DNA of 64,000 bases. Source: Nemertoderma westbladi (taxonomy: Eukaryota; Xenacoelomorpha; Nemertodermatida; Nemertodermatidae). Shown here piece after piece: positions 34,932 to 45,588 of this stretch. Location: contig JAUCBJ010008238.1 in the NCBI GenBank assembly GCA_032718475.1, forward strand, positions 1 through 64,000. The letters are read 5' to 3'. The notes below the pieces were generated by a model. It saw only the letters and a program-made list of their open reading frames with translations, was not told the DNA's origin and searched no databases. A program made the translations under genes and the position numbers. Numbering within the stretch: position 1 is the first letter of the stretch; every line of letters starts with the position of its first letter.

Positions 34932-36184
34932 TGTTCGCGCTTTCAGACCTTTGGCAGTTTAACCCGCCAAATTAGGATGTCTTCTAGATAATAAATCACC
35001 TTTAGTCTATGACAAGTATTTAATTCACTACACTAGTCGAAACCAATCTGTGCGCGATCATTCACCCGCTGGATATACCCGGGAGATTGGGTTCGACGGC
35101 TTAATCTTATTGCTATGTAAGCCTAATGTATTATTCGACTGACAGTATTATATAATCTCTGACAATATTATTCACCTTCAGGGAATATTAACAGTTCCTT
35201 TAGGACGTGGCGCTCTATCTATATAAACAGAGTTATGACTTAAACTACTCACAACGATATGGCTTAGTTACAATTCACATATATGGCGCATTCTTTAGGA
35301 AATGCTTCGTTATCAGTCTCACTCATACACAATGCTGCACAATACTGCACACTGATCTGCCGATCTTCACTGATTTTAGTCACATATAAAAGGAACACGG
35401 ACCGAATCATGTAGGGTCTATCAAATAACATTAGATTCACTTCAAACCACTCAACATAGGTCGCAATCATTTATCTGTAACCTTTCTCTCTTACCTTCGG
35501 TATATCAAGAATATTGGGTTTTCGGGGTTATTTGTCGTTATTCCAAATATAATAATTCATCAACCATATTATGAAGAAAACACTGATAGTAAATAGCAGT
35601 ATAACAATATAAAGTATGCACAGTGTTACACAGTATGCAGTGTATGCAGTACTGCAGTATGCAGTATGCAGATAACGGATATATGTCCTTATAATTAAGC
35701 CTACTAGTGTAGGGCTAAAGCAGAAAAGCACAAAATACTCCAAAGCCGTTCTTCCTGGCTTAGAATCACCAACAACACTGATAAGAATAACTATAAGAAT
35801 ACCAGCTACCCTTATTCCACGAAGCTCCCGTCCAACACAGAGAAAGAGCAGTGAGATAGGAAAATTCAGTTCAGTAGCTCTGTGATAGGTCAAAATCAAA
35901 GCCAACTCAAATCCTATTGGCAGATACAGAAGGCAGGGCTATGGGGCAACGTGGCAATATCAGCCGTTAGCCGTCGTCATGGTAGCGACACTGTTTTCAA
36001 GAGTATCGAGCTTTTACGTCACGAAATTGCAGATTATGTCCTCTAAAGTACAAATACAGAAGAAATGGCTTTTATGTCCTCCAAAACACCAGTACAGCAA
36101 GGACACGGCCTTTTATGCCTGGTAAACCAACCACAGAGTACTTTACGGGGATAATAACCGGCTAATTACGCAAAAGCTTTTACA
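34932..36184 (-). repeat. 3' LTR of the BEL/Pao-like element
   Basis: Starts TGTTCGCGC and ends TTTTACA on plus, giving TG...CA ends. On the minus strand the preceding sequence TTTTCTGGGAGCGG is the likely polypurine tract. A 125-codon hydrophobic ORF inside (35528-35905) is duplicated in the other LTR but broken up in the third copy, so it is not called. Confidence 0.93.
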
Positions 36185-39100
36185 CCGCTCCCAGAAAATG
36201 GGATTTAAGTCTATAAAATATAACAAATCACAGTTTCTAAAATATAAAGATACTCTAAACAGTTAGTCTTTCTTACGCAGACGGCGTTTACGCAGTTTTT
36301 TGAGGCTAGCAAGAGTCCTTTTCTCTTTGGGGCGAGCCACTTTACTAGGAGGGCTATAAATCCTGGGTGAAGGGTGCAATATGATTGCATCAGAAGGTGT
36401 AGGATTATGGTCGGGGTATCCGCCGTTTCGATATGCTTCTCCTCGAGCTGATTTTCCTCCGCTCGTAGCTGGATACGTTCATCCAAAACTCTCGCAGAGA
36501 ATAGGGTTTTCTAAGCTTGATATCTTCTTAGAGATTCGAGATTTCCCAATCGAACTGAGATAAGGCCAATTCGTTTATCGATTGGACTTACTGTTATAAC
36601 TTACGTTTATCTGAACAAACGCAGGTTTCCTTTTTGATCTTTATAGAATAGCGTTTAACTCGTTTCGTACAACGCTCTCCTTCACCTTGATGAAGGGTTG
36701 TATCGCGTTAAACGGGAACGACCATACGGTTGGATAGTGATATTAGGTGTCCGCGTCACAATCCGGCTAGGTAAGATGGGCGGCTAGCTAGAAATCACTG
36801 TCGGAGTGTTACCGATTAATTGTTAGGGTAGCACTAGATCTTTGAACAGTGAATACAGTCCGCGAGGATCCGCGACACCACCAGGATCGCAGGTCTGAGG
36901 TCCAACTAAGGAATGAGGAGGTTTGACCGAGTATTCCGGGACTCTGATCGTAGGTTTACTCCAGGATCGTTCGAGCCGAGTGAGCATAGGTGATACGTCA
37001 AACAAGTTTCGCTCGAAACTCCAGTAAATATAACGAGCACAACTGTGTTTAACACAACGTTTCCGTGGATGTTTATGTCTTTCCGTTTATTAGTTGGGTC
37101 TAGGGCATTTATCGTAATAATACCAAAGACGCACGTCTGGTAGGGGAAACGCGGGTGATATTTATTTGTTGTTACAATGCTTCTATCAAGAATTCCAAAT
37201 ATACGTTGGAGTTACCGCGTTTATTTGTTTCTTTAGTGTCTTTTCTTTCGAGTCGATTTCGAATAGAATTTTCGCATTCGAATTTCAGTTTATGGTTCCG
37301 ACTCCGCTGGGCAGGATATATAGTCGACATAGTCCGTATTATGTAAATCGATAGGATGACCAGTAGTTAAGAAGCCCATATACGTACCATTACGCTGCGT
37401 ATATCGAGCAGCGAATTTTCTATAGTCCAACTCACGCGTGAGCTGCTCTTGGGACATTGGCGGTTCGATATAACGACCATCGTCCTCCGCAGCAGTTGGA
37501 CTAACGTCGCCGCGTATTAAGCTATCAACAAACGCTTGTAAAAGTAGAGTATATCGCTCCCCGATACCAAGACCATCTTCTATCAACTCCGTCATATCTG
37601 CTATATATGAGTTTATCCATATTATAATGAGTCCACATTTAGGCGAGCGGGCGTCGCTGCCTACCCCAATCAACCCCCGGACAGTACGAGATCCTCAGCG
37701 CCGATGTGTCGTCGCCGCTGTACTTTCGCCAACGACGTAGCCGCACAACGACAACGACAACCGGCACAAGTCACTCGACTGTCCGTCCCAAAGGCTTAGA
37801 TACACCTCAGGTTCTTACTGGAGAGTTAGGGTTACTTTCACAATTGCGACTCGCTACTGTAAACACACCTTAGTAGTAACATTCGCCTATAAACTCACAA
37901 ATACCACACACACAACTTGTCACAAATTACACACACTCGGGCCATTTGTCCGTTAGTCAATGCCTTCCAGAATGTCACTGTATTATTATGTATCCTTGGA
38001 TACTAGCAGTGCGCTATTTATTCCCTATGCTATTCAATGGGACAAGCTTTCTATTGTTCTTTTAACTCAATTCTAATTCTAGCGTGGTTGTTGCTATGGT
38101 GACATTATGTAAAGCTAGCGGTAGAATTAGGGTAATTCCAATGCATACAGATCTGGGATGTTATTTAATAGTAATTCTTTAATAGTCAATGTCCTGTTTT
38201 ATACATGACTTTACGAATTTTATCGGCTATTGACTATGTTTGGGAGACTTTCGCACACGCATACGCATAATAAGATAAATCTCCGCTCCCTTGATCTATT
38301 AATTAATGGAATTTTGGGAATGTTATAAATTGCGTAAAATGGCAATTTATTAAATTCATTAAAAGACATGAATTTAAATTTATTCCCTGAAATTTTATTA
38401 TTTGATAATTAAATGGGCATATTTTGATTCTAGAACATGTCTAGGGACACAAGATCCTTAATTCTAAGAAAATTGTCTCTTTAAGAATATCGGTAAATGC
38501 TACGATATCTTAATTGACTAGAATTGTTGAAGGATCTGAATTTTACAGATTTTGACTTATTTGATTTGTAAATATTAAATAATTAATATTTGAGATGGGC
38601 ACCGATTTATTCCAGAACTTGTCTGGGGACGTTAACCACTGATTCTATAATTTGTCTTTCAAGTATATCGGTGGGTGCCGCGATATCTTAATCGACTAGA
38701 ATTACAGATGGTCAAAGGGTTTAACAGATTTATTTTGCGTTATACGCTACTGTTAAAGGGACATCACGCTACTATATGTATTATTTAATATACGGTATGA
38801 GAGCAATATCGCACGAAGCAATGTCAGTGTGAAGAGGCAAGTCGTTTCCAAGGTCTACCCAGAGCTTGGTTTAGCCGAGACACGAGGATCTGAACTTTGC
38901 ATTCCTAATACTCTGCCTACCAATAATACTTTAATATAGTAGTGGCTTTATTGTACTTTAATAAGTACGGACATTTCATCTTACTGTAGTTACGTATTTG
39001 TAATGTAATACGGACAGTAAGGAAAGAGAGAAAATAATTATTTCTTCGCCGTCGCACTAAATATAATATAAGTAATTACGTACGCAATAAACACGAATAT

Positions 39101-39249
39101 ATTGCACTATTCTACTAAATAATCGCTAAATAATATTCTACTAAATTAAATAAAACGATTATAATAAAATTACATAGTAATACATACATAAATATAAAAA
39201 TAATAAAATAATATAAAATAATAGAGTCACACACCCACTCCATATGTTG
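36185..39249 (-). other. Internal 3' region of the BEL/Pao-like element
   Basis: Between the protease ORF and the 3' LTR. No RT, RNase H or integrase motifs recognised. Short minus-strand frames at 36211-36486 (E-E-N-Q-L-E-E-K-H-I, then in another frame the basic tail L-R-K-R-R-L-R-K-K-D) and 37290-37673 (127 codons, no recognised domain) are conserved in the second copy at 62817-64000. They may be remnants of Pol or small accessory ORFs. 37680-39250 is AT-rich with nothing recognised. Confidence 0.6.
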
Positions 39250-41367
39250 TTACGTTATGGAGTCCCTAGATGTTTGAAGGATTAGGGAGGTGGTCGTGGG
39301 AAGAGAATCTTGCCTTCCACAGTTTCCGGAGAGTCCTCCATTCCCTTCCGGTAAACACAAACGACCGACTGGGTGATTGAGTCGCTGCATCCCGAATACA
39401 ATTCCAGGTTTCCTCTTCGTCCTGGAATAGTGACGATAGAAACATCGCTCTAGGTACACGACGGCCTTACAAAGCCGATTCCAGGAGCTATAGTGGTCCG
39501 TCGCTCCCTGCAGGAGAGGTGAGAGTCCCTGCGAGACGTCTGATGTTCCAGAGCTCCAATCGCTCTCTCTGATCTTCATGAAGGATCCACTCGCGGTGGG
39601 GAGGTCCAGATCCACGGCGTCGTCCCTGGCAATATGTAATACCGACAGATCTATCCCGGGTTCAAATAACTCCGCTCCACCCGTCCGGGTTTTAGGTTTA
39701 ACTTTCTCCGCTCCCTTGGCTGGTCTAATCTCAGTCGGAGTAAGATGGGGAGGCCATTCATCCTCCTTACTCAGGAAGTCGGGTTCACCTAACCGGTCTG
39801 TAGTATCTGTCAGTTCTTGAGGAGTTGCTCCTCTGGAAGCGATGTCAGTTGTATTCATCGTCTTGGGGCAATATCTCCATTGATCTACATTGGAGTTAAG
39901 ATTGTCATTATCTGAGGAGTGTGGTGTTCCCTCAGTTGGGTCGTCTCCCTCACTAGTATCGTCTTCCCATTCACTCACCTGGCAGACGCGATCTTGAAGC
40001 AGTCTTTCCCTGAGCGTTCTACGGGAAGGTCCAGTAAGGTACCAACCTACTCTAGTTCTTACCGCATAGGTCTGAAGTGGTTGCGGTTGAGTAGGTCGTT
40101 TCTCTAATGTCTCCAGCGCCTCATGCGCATTTTGGCCGATGAGTATTTGCACTCCAGGATAATCAGTCTGGAATCGAGGTATCTTAAGATGTTGGATGCT
40201 CTCATCCTCGTCCCAATTATAAAGGTCTGCTTGAGTAGTAGCGAAGTTCTTTATTGCCACCATTTTGACTGACCTTATACTGTGTTCTCCTAGTTTATCC
40301 TGTGGAGTGGACAACTCACCTATATAATAGTCGGCAGCCACAGCAGATTTCCAAACCTGCATGATCCCTGACATGTTTAGCTTGGTTCGGAACTTGGGTT
40401 GTCCAGCAAAGATGTCCTCGGCTAGTTCCCTATCGATGAATGTTCCCGTGCTGCCGGAGTCCAGGAGGGCGTTCACTATATAGCTCTTCTGAGGTCCGTG
40501 GACCCGTAACTGGACTACAGGAAATTCTCGGATTCCTACATTGGAAGTTGGCGCTTTCCAAGATGGTTGTTGATCTGAAGTAGTTAGGGTGAGGTCGCTG
40601 TCTGTGTCTTTCTCATACTTGAGTGCTCGATACACTGCGGTGGTGTTTATTAAGTAACAGGATTCGTTTTCGTCGGAGAACTCGTCCGTATAGAATCCTT
40701 CCATCTCAGATTGATCAGTGTCGTTCACATCACTGAATTGGACATGTAGTTCGGACTCACTTACCTGACTCGGGCTGTTTCGTTCGAATTCCGTGTGCAA
40801 CAAGATATGATGTTTTGCGCCGCACTTTGCACACCTTGCGTCGGAGTAACAGGTTCGCCGTTGGTGTCCTCGTCTGAGGCAATTATAACACAACCGCTTA
40901 TCCCACATGACTTCACGTCTATCCTTTAGTGATTTCCTCAGGAATTTATCACACGCATTTAAACAGTGGGGCCCGTCGCACAGCACACATTTCGGCTTGA
41001 TGTTACTTACTTTAACCTGTGCTATGTGGTGCACACTTGTTCTTTCCTCGGGCTTTCTCACCTGAATTCTTTTAGGAGACGTAGGAAGGGTTTTTTGTAC
41101 CGGTTCCCTTCTGTCATTGGGTCGAGACTCGGATTTACTTACCTGATCTTTAGGCATTTTATTGACATAATAAGATCTGTCAGTGTCTTTCCCGCTGTCC
41201 TCTCCTTGAGAAGTTTGGCTTTCACCATCGTCGGTATAACATACTGGTGTTACCCTTCTCCTAGAAACGGGTTTCTCACTTACCTTGTTTTCCAATGTCT
41301 TCTCTCTGGACTGCCTTAGGAGCTGTAATTTCACTTCTCCATCTAAGAATGACATGAGATCAGCCAT
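39250..41367 (-). CDS. BEL/Pao-like gag zinc knuckle-protease ORF, pol-deleted
   Basis: 705 codons. Residues about 130-190 hold Cys/His knuckles (C-V-L-C-D-G-P-H-C, C-Y-N-C-L-R-R-G-H, C-A-K-C-G-A-K-H) typical of BEL/Pao gag C-termini. Residues about 290-450 form a DUF1758-type retroviral-like aspartic protease with the active site ALLDSGSTGTFI and T-R-V-G-W-Y-L-T-G-P at its end. At about residue 500 an acidic linker is followed by Q-W-R-Y-C-P-K-T-M-N-T-T-D-I-A-S-R-G, a segment that in complete BEL elements lies after RNase H, and then S-S-W-N-R-L-C-K-A, normally before integrase. RT and RNase H are therefore deleted in frame. The last ~45 residues look frameshifted. An in-frame UGA separates this ORF from the upstream gag. 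Confidence 0.85.
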   Translation of the reverse strand: MADLMSFLDGEVKLQLLRQSREKTLENKVSEKPVSRRRVTPVCYTDDGESQTSQGEDSGKDTDRSYYVNKMPKDQVSKSESRPNDRREPVQKTLPTSPKRIQVRKPEERTSVHHIAQVKVSNIKPKCVLCDGPHCLNACDKFLRKSLKDRREVMWDKRLCYNCLRRGHQRRTCYSDARCAKCGAKHHILLHTEFERNSPSQVSESELHVQFSDVNDTDQSEMEGFYTDEFSDENESCYLINTTAVYRALKYEKDTDSDLTLTTSDQQPSWKAPTSNVGIREFPVVQLRVHGPQKSYIVNALLDSGSTGTFIDRELAEDIFAGQPKFRTKLNMSGIMQVWKSAVAADYYIGELSTPQDKLGEHSIRSVKMVAIKNFATTQADLYNWDEDESIQHLKIPRFQTDYPGVQILIGQNAHEALETLEKRPTQPQPLQTYAVRTRVGWYLTGPSRRTLRERLLQDRVCQVSEWEDDTSEGDDPTEGTPHSSDNDNLNSNVDQWRYCPKTMNTTDIASRGATPQELTDTTDRLGEPDFLSKEDEWPPHLTPTEIRPAKGAEKVKPKTRTGGAELFEPGIDLSVLHIARDDAVDLDLPTASGSFMKIRESDWSSGTSDVSQGLSPLLQGATDHYSSWNRLCKAVVYLERCFYRHYSRTKRKPGIVFGMQRLNHPVGRLCLPEGNGGLSGNCGRQDSLPTTTSLILQTSRDSIT

Positions 41368-41376
41368 GGTAGGGTC

Positions 41377-43401
41377 TCATCGTTGTTGTTCCATCATATA
41401 TAACACTTTCTTATCCCAGCGTGTACCTACTCCACCCTTCGGTAAAGTAGAAGCCACTGCTCTAATAACCATAGCACTCTGATACTCATGAGACTTACCT
41501 AGCCAATCTAATTGTCTGCAGATCTCCTGAATTTCATCGGAAAACTCTATAATCCCGCTGCTAATAAACTTTCGGGGCGCTACCAACTTTGCATACAAAT
41601 ACCCAGCTATGTTATTCCTATTACCATACCTGATGTTTAGTGTATCCCAAACTTGTCTTAATCCGTCTGGATGTCCAATAAACCTTAACGCCATTAACTT
41701 GGGAGATCCTTCCAAGCACTCGATGAGGTATCTAAGTTTTTCTCCATTAGATAGTACAGAGTTCTGTATGTTATCTTTGTAATATTCATTAAAAGGTAAC
41801 CATTTCATCTCATCTCCATTGAACTTGACGATCTCTCCCACCTTTACCGCTTGCCGGGCTTCGGTTCTAGCCATTTGACGCGTAAAACTTTCTTGGGCCA
41901 TCGTGTTATTTAATATCAAGTTATCGGTATATAAATTTCTCGGATTATGATCAGTTCTATGTGGAATATCATTATCAACAAGTCTATAATTACCCTTAAT
42001 AGGGTTCACTATAGGAGTTTCTACTTCGCTAGCAGTATATATGCGTGTAGGCTCCACACCTTGCGTATGCGATACTTCAGACCTAACAGGTTGACACATT
42101 GTTACAGAGGGTGGTGGTATACCTCTTTGAGTATTTACTAATTTATCGCGCTCTAGCGCGATACTTTGCTGCACTTCTTGCAACTCTAGCCTACTTTCCC
42201 TTACTGTGCCCTTGAATTGCTGGACAGTCTCCTGCATCTGCCCGAGCAGGATATCCATCCCCCGCCGTCTCTCGTCCACCCATTCGACCGCCGAAGCGGG
42301 AGTCGCCAACGTTGTAGCGGGTGGACGAGGGACAACGGGCGACAAATTATGAATATTTCGCTCGGGATCCAGGACTTGAACTGTCTCTGGGGCAGTTCTA
42401 CGGGGCACAGGTAGCTTAGTGCTATGCAGAGGGAATTTAGAGGTAACTTCAGGGAGCACAGGTGTGTCTATCACCGAAGGGGTGATTTCGAGAACAGGCC
42501 TAATTATTTCAGGCTCATCTACTATAGTAGGGAGTCTTTCTATTTTAATTATTTGGTCTGTGGGTTCTGTACTGCCTAAGTTGGTGCTATTTAGTTGCCT
42601 TCTAACAGCTGGAGGCAAATCAGGCAATTTCTGACGGTGGAATGTTCTTTTACGTCTGCTTAGACGAGATCTATTTCCTTTGCCTTCAGTATCGGTGGTA
42701 TCGCCTTCCTCAGATGATGTATATCCCTGTCTTTTGGGAGTAGATCGATTCATCATCTGCATATTACTAGCTGTTAACTGTTTACTGAAGTCGTCTTGCT
42801 TCTCTTGAAGATTTTCCAACTCCAGTTGGGCGATCTCTTCAGCCGCTCTCCGTTCTGCTTCCGCCACTGCTGCCGCTTTTACCTCTGCCGCTGCCGCTTT
42901 TGCCTCTGCATTTGCTTCTGCTGCTGCCGCTGTTGCCTTTGCCTCTGCTTCTGCTGCTGCCGCTGTTGCCTTTGCCTCTGCTTCTGCTGCTGCCGCTGTT
43001 GCCTTTGCCTCTGCTTCTGCTGCTGCCGCTTTTGCCTCTGCCGCTGCTTCTGCCAAGGTCGCTTTTCTTTCCGCCTCTGCCACTGCTGCTATCTTTCTGT
43101 CTTCTATACGTTTTTTCCTTACTTGTTCTTCTTGTTCTCTAGCGATGCGGAGTTGTTCATCGAATTTAGCTTGATTCGCGGCCCTCATTTCCACATCGAT
43201 GGCATCCAACACAAGCTTGGTTCCTTCACTATTAGGGCTAAGTCCCTCTAACCTTCTCCTCAACTCGTCATTACCTAAAAAACGTTGATAGTCTGACAGA
43301 TAGATGTCAATGGCATCCCTCTTATGCGGTTTCTCTGCTGTCACTTCGCTCTCGGTTGTATCTAGTAGACTGTCTGACAGGTTCTGCTTTGCGTCAGACA
43401 T
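41377..43401 (-). CDS. BEL/Pao-like gag ORF
   Basis: 674 codons from ATG at 43401. Residues about 85-200 are a long Ala/Glu/Lys coiled coil with an 11-residue repeat (A-E-A-K-A-T-A-A-A-A-E), encoded by a 33-bp tandem repeat. A basic/Pro-rich middle follows. The C-terminal ~150 residues carry the DUF1759-type gag domain (F-N-G-D-E-M-K-W-L-P-F-N-E-Y-Y, K-L-R-Y-L-I-E-C-L-E-G, W-D-T-L-N-I-R-Y-G-N). It stops at TGA inside that domain (Q-Q-R-stop-D-P-T-M); reading past the TGA continues the domain into the next ORF in the same frame. Known role of the family: capsid-forming structural protein. Confidence 0.87.
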   Translation of the reverse strand: MSDAKQNLSDSLLDTTESEVTAEKPHKRDAIDIYLSDYQRFLGNDELRRRLEGLSPNSEGTKLVLDAIDVEMRAANQAKFDEQLRIAREQEEQVRKKRIEDRKIAAVAEAERKATLAEAAAEAKAAAAEAEAKATAAAAEAEAKATAAAAEAEAKATAAAAEANAEAKAAAAEVKAAAVAEAERRAAEEIAQLELENLQEKQDDFSKQLTASNMQMMNRSTPKRQGYTSSEEGDTTDTEGKGNRSRLSRRKRTFHRQKLPDLPPAVRRQLNSTNLGSTEPTDQIIKIERLPTIVDEPEIIRPVLEITPSVIDTPVLPEVTSKFPLHSTKLPVPRRTAPETVQVLDPERNIHNLSPVVPRPPATTLATPASAVEWVDERRRGMDILLGQMQETVQQFKGTVRESRLELQEVQQSIALERDKLVNTQRGIPPPSVTMCQPVRSEVSHTQGVEPTRIYTASEVETPIVNPIKGNYRLVDNDIPHRTDHNPRNLYTDNLILNNTMAQESFTRQMARTEARQAVKVGEIVKFNGDEMKWLPFNEYYKDNIQNSVLSNGEKLRYLIECLEGSPKLMALRFIGHPDGLRQVWDTLNIRYGNRNNIAGYLYAKLVAPRKFISSGIIEFSDEIQEICRQLDWLGKSHEYQSAMVIRAVASTLPKGGVGTRWDKKVLYMMEQQR
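42895..43035. repeat. 33-bp coding repeat in gag coiled coil
   Basis: Near-perfect copies of GCCTCTGCTTCTGCTGCTGC plus CGCTGTTGCCTTT on plus, encoding the 11-residue Ala/Glu/Lys repeat. Confidence 0.9.
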
Positions 43402-43487
43402 GCTTATGTGTACAGTTGAATATCTACTACTGTATTACAGTCTGAGCAAGTCTAGTAACTCAGTATTAACTGCTAGCCTAGTAATTA

Positions 43488-43720
43488 ATTACCGGTACTG
43501 CTACTCAGTGTAGCGTGATATATATAATATATTATAATACCGGTATGCTTATAGTATATATAACTATTATTACAGACTAGGTTTATCACAGAATACCGGT
43601 ATAATTTTAGCACAAATATATAAATATATAATAGGCCTATCGGGAATACCGGTATACAGCTGACAAAAAAAAATTTATAGAAATAAAGATAATAGGCCTA
43701 TCGTAAATACCGGTATATCA
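43488..43720. repeat. Degenerate 48-61-bp repeat with TACCGGTA cores
   Basis: TACCGGTA at 43490, 43538, 43594, 43647 and 43708; the last two share TAATAGGCCTATCG upstream. Confidence 0.65.
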
Positions 43721-44647
43721 ATTATTTTAAATAATTGAATTTCTGAATTTTAGGGTTACTTGGTTACTTTACTTACTTTATTACCATTATTTGAGCAGTA
43801 ATCCAACTGATATTGAGACCTAATTGTTATATGGTAAGCCTACTATTTATAAATCGTTAGATTTGATTTATAATATATATATACCCGTTTTAATGGGTTT
43901 TGTCAATGTTTGAAATAAATGTTATTATTTCTGGGGGTAATCACTACACAAAGCGGTACGCTTTCAGTGAAGTGTTACGTACAGGACACTAAAACAAATG
44001 ATTCTAATTTACCTAAGTTACTTAATACTACAAATTACGTACAATTCGGGTGAGATTACAATCTCTAACTAAACACAAAAATTTACAAAAACGCAAAATA
44101 CGAATTTCAGGGTAATTTTACAAGAAGTCTACAAACCAGCCTAACAAAGGGTTAGAATTCTGGTTATTACAACGGACAGGGTACTACGGTATTTGAAATA
44201 ATAAGTAGTAGTAAATACACTGCGTTGTCCAGATAGAAAAATACCACCGCCTGACGACCTATAGCCATATCGCTATAGGTTCTACGTTATGTATCACGGA
44301 GTGTTCCTACCTAGAAGTTAATAGAGCTAATCGAACGTGCCTATCAACCACTTTACAACACAAATATAATGTCTACACTAATTACTTCGGAAAGTACTGT
44401 ACACTAAACCCTAAATTAGGTACGAGTACTTGTACAACAGATAATCAGTAGTTAAATATACTTGAACAGCTAAAAGAACCACGGCATCTGCTGGAGTGAC
44501 CGATGCACAAAATCACCAGTCTTTACCTACGCCAAGCAGCCCGTGTAGTACCGGGGTTAATTTAACTATAGCGGTATGTATAACAAACACAATTACTGTA
44601 GGAACAAACTTGGGGAATGAATGTTGCGAATAATCGCATAAACTCTG

Positions 44648-45225
44648 AATAATAAATATTACGCTACGCGTACAAACTACTCAAACAAAATGCAGACCGA
44701 ACACTGACAGACTACCATCAAGCCTAAACAAACTACGGTATATGCAGACTCCGAAATAATTAGGTAGTATGCGTTCTAACCCAGTAGTACGACTTATTCT
44801 TTAATTGGGGGTTTACCTTACAGCATTCGCTGCCCCTACTTCCTAACCGTTCTTTATCGGACAAGTGATCTACACACGCTGCAATCCGCTCAGGCCTAAT
44901 AACAGCCAGACAACTATCCAGCCTACAAATTATCTAAATAAATATTATACGCTACCCGTACAGACTTACACAAACAAAGTACAGACTCAACGATGGCAGA
45001 CTACTCTCAAGCCTAAATAAACTACAGGACATGCAGACTCCGAAATAATTAGGTAGTATGCGTTCTAACCCAGTAGTACGACTTATTCTTTAGTCGGGGT
45101 TTACCTTACAGCATTCGCTGCCCCTACTTCCTAACCGTTCTTTATCGGACAGGCTCTACACACACTGTAATCCGTTCAGACCTAACAGCAATCAGACAAC
45201 AGCTCAGCCTACAAATTATCTGTAC
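44648..45225. repeat. 289-bp tandem duplication in the retroelement leader
   Basis: Both copies contain GTATGCGTTCTAACCCAGTA (44767, 45056) and CCGTTCTTTATCGGACA, with small indels and about 10% divergence. Confidence 0.85.
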
Positions 45226-45404
45226 AATCTGATCAGGCTTACACGCCTTCTGTTCAATACTGGCCTACAAATAAATAAAACTTGACAGAAATAAGTAAAC
45301 CATATAAAGGAATAAGGGGTGATCAATCCCTAATCCCTTAAACAGCCTACCGGTATGCAACAATCAAATCGAATAATACTAGTGTACTTATATGGAAGTA
45401 CCAG

Positions 45405-45540
45405 TTAGGACAGCTAGGCCTACGGACCTACAGAAGTACCGGTTCTGGCAGTTGGACCTACGGACCTACGGCAGTACCGGTTCTGGCAGTTGGGCCTACT
45501 GACCTACAGATGTACCGGTTCAGGTTTACCGGTTGACCGG
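45405..45540. repeat. ~58-bp repeat in the retroelement leader
   Basis: GACCTACGGACCTAC-AG-AGTACCGGTTCTGGCAGTTGG repeated two to three times. Confidence 0.7.
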
Positions 45541-45588
45541 TACTTTCAACTTTATTGCTTACTGCAATAAAGAAGCTATATCCGTTAT

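Larger units (their letters stand above)
43402..45588 (-). other. 5' leader of the BEL/Pao-like element
   Basis: About 2.2 kb between the 5' LTR and gag without long ORFs. It contains a ~289-bp direct duplication (44648-44936, 44937-45225), five TACCGGTA sites at 43490-43715 and a ~60-bp repeat at 45405-45540. The sequence next to the LTR on the minus strand (ATAACGGATATAGC) does not start with TGG, so I could not assign a tRNA primer-binding site. Confidence 0.7.

Noticed and set aside
35528-35905. Hydrophobic 125-codon ORF inside the LTR, repeated at 46185-46562
   Set aside because: Repeated only because the LTR is repeated; the third LTR copy does not preserve it.
37290-37673. Possible accessory gene of the BEL-like element
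   Set aside because: A 127-codon frame without a recognisable domain. The second copy reaches only its 3' half before the window ends, so coding conservation cannot be tested.
42796-43251. Cys/Leu-rich plus-strand ORFs opposite gag
   Set aside because: Shadow of the Ala-rich coiled-coil coding repeat.
45560-45588. tRNA primer-binding site next to the 5' LTR
   Set aside because: The sequence does not begin with TGG and I could not match it to a tRNA 3' end.
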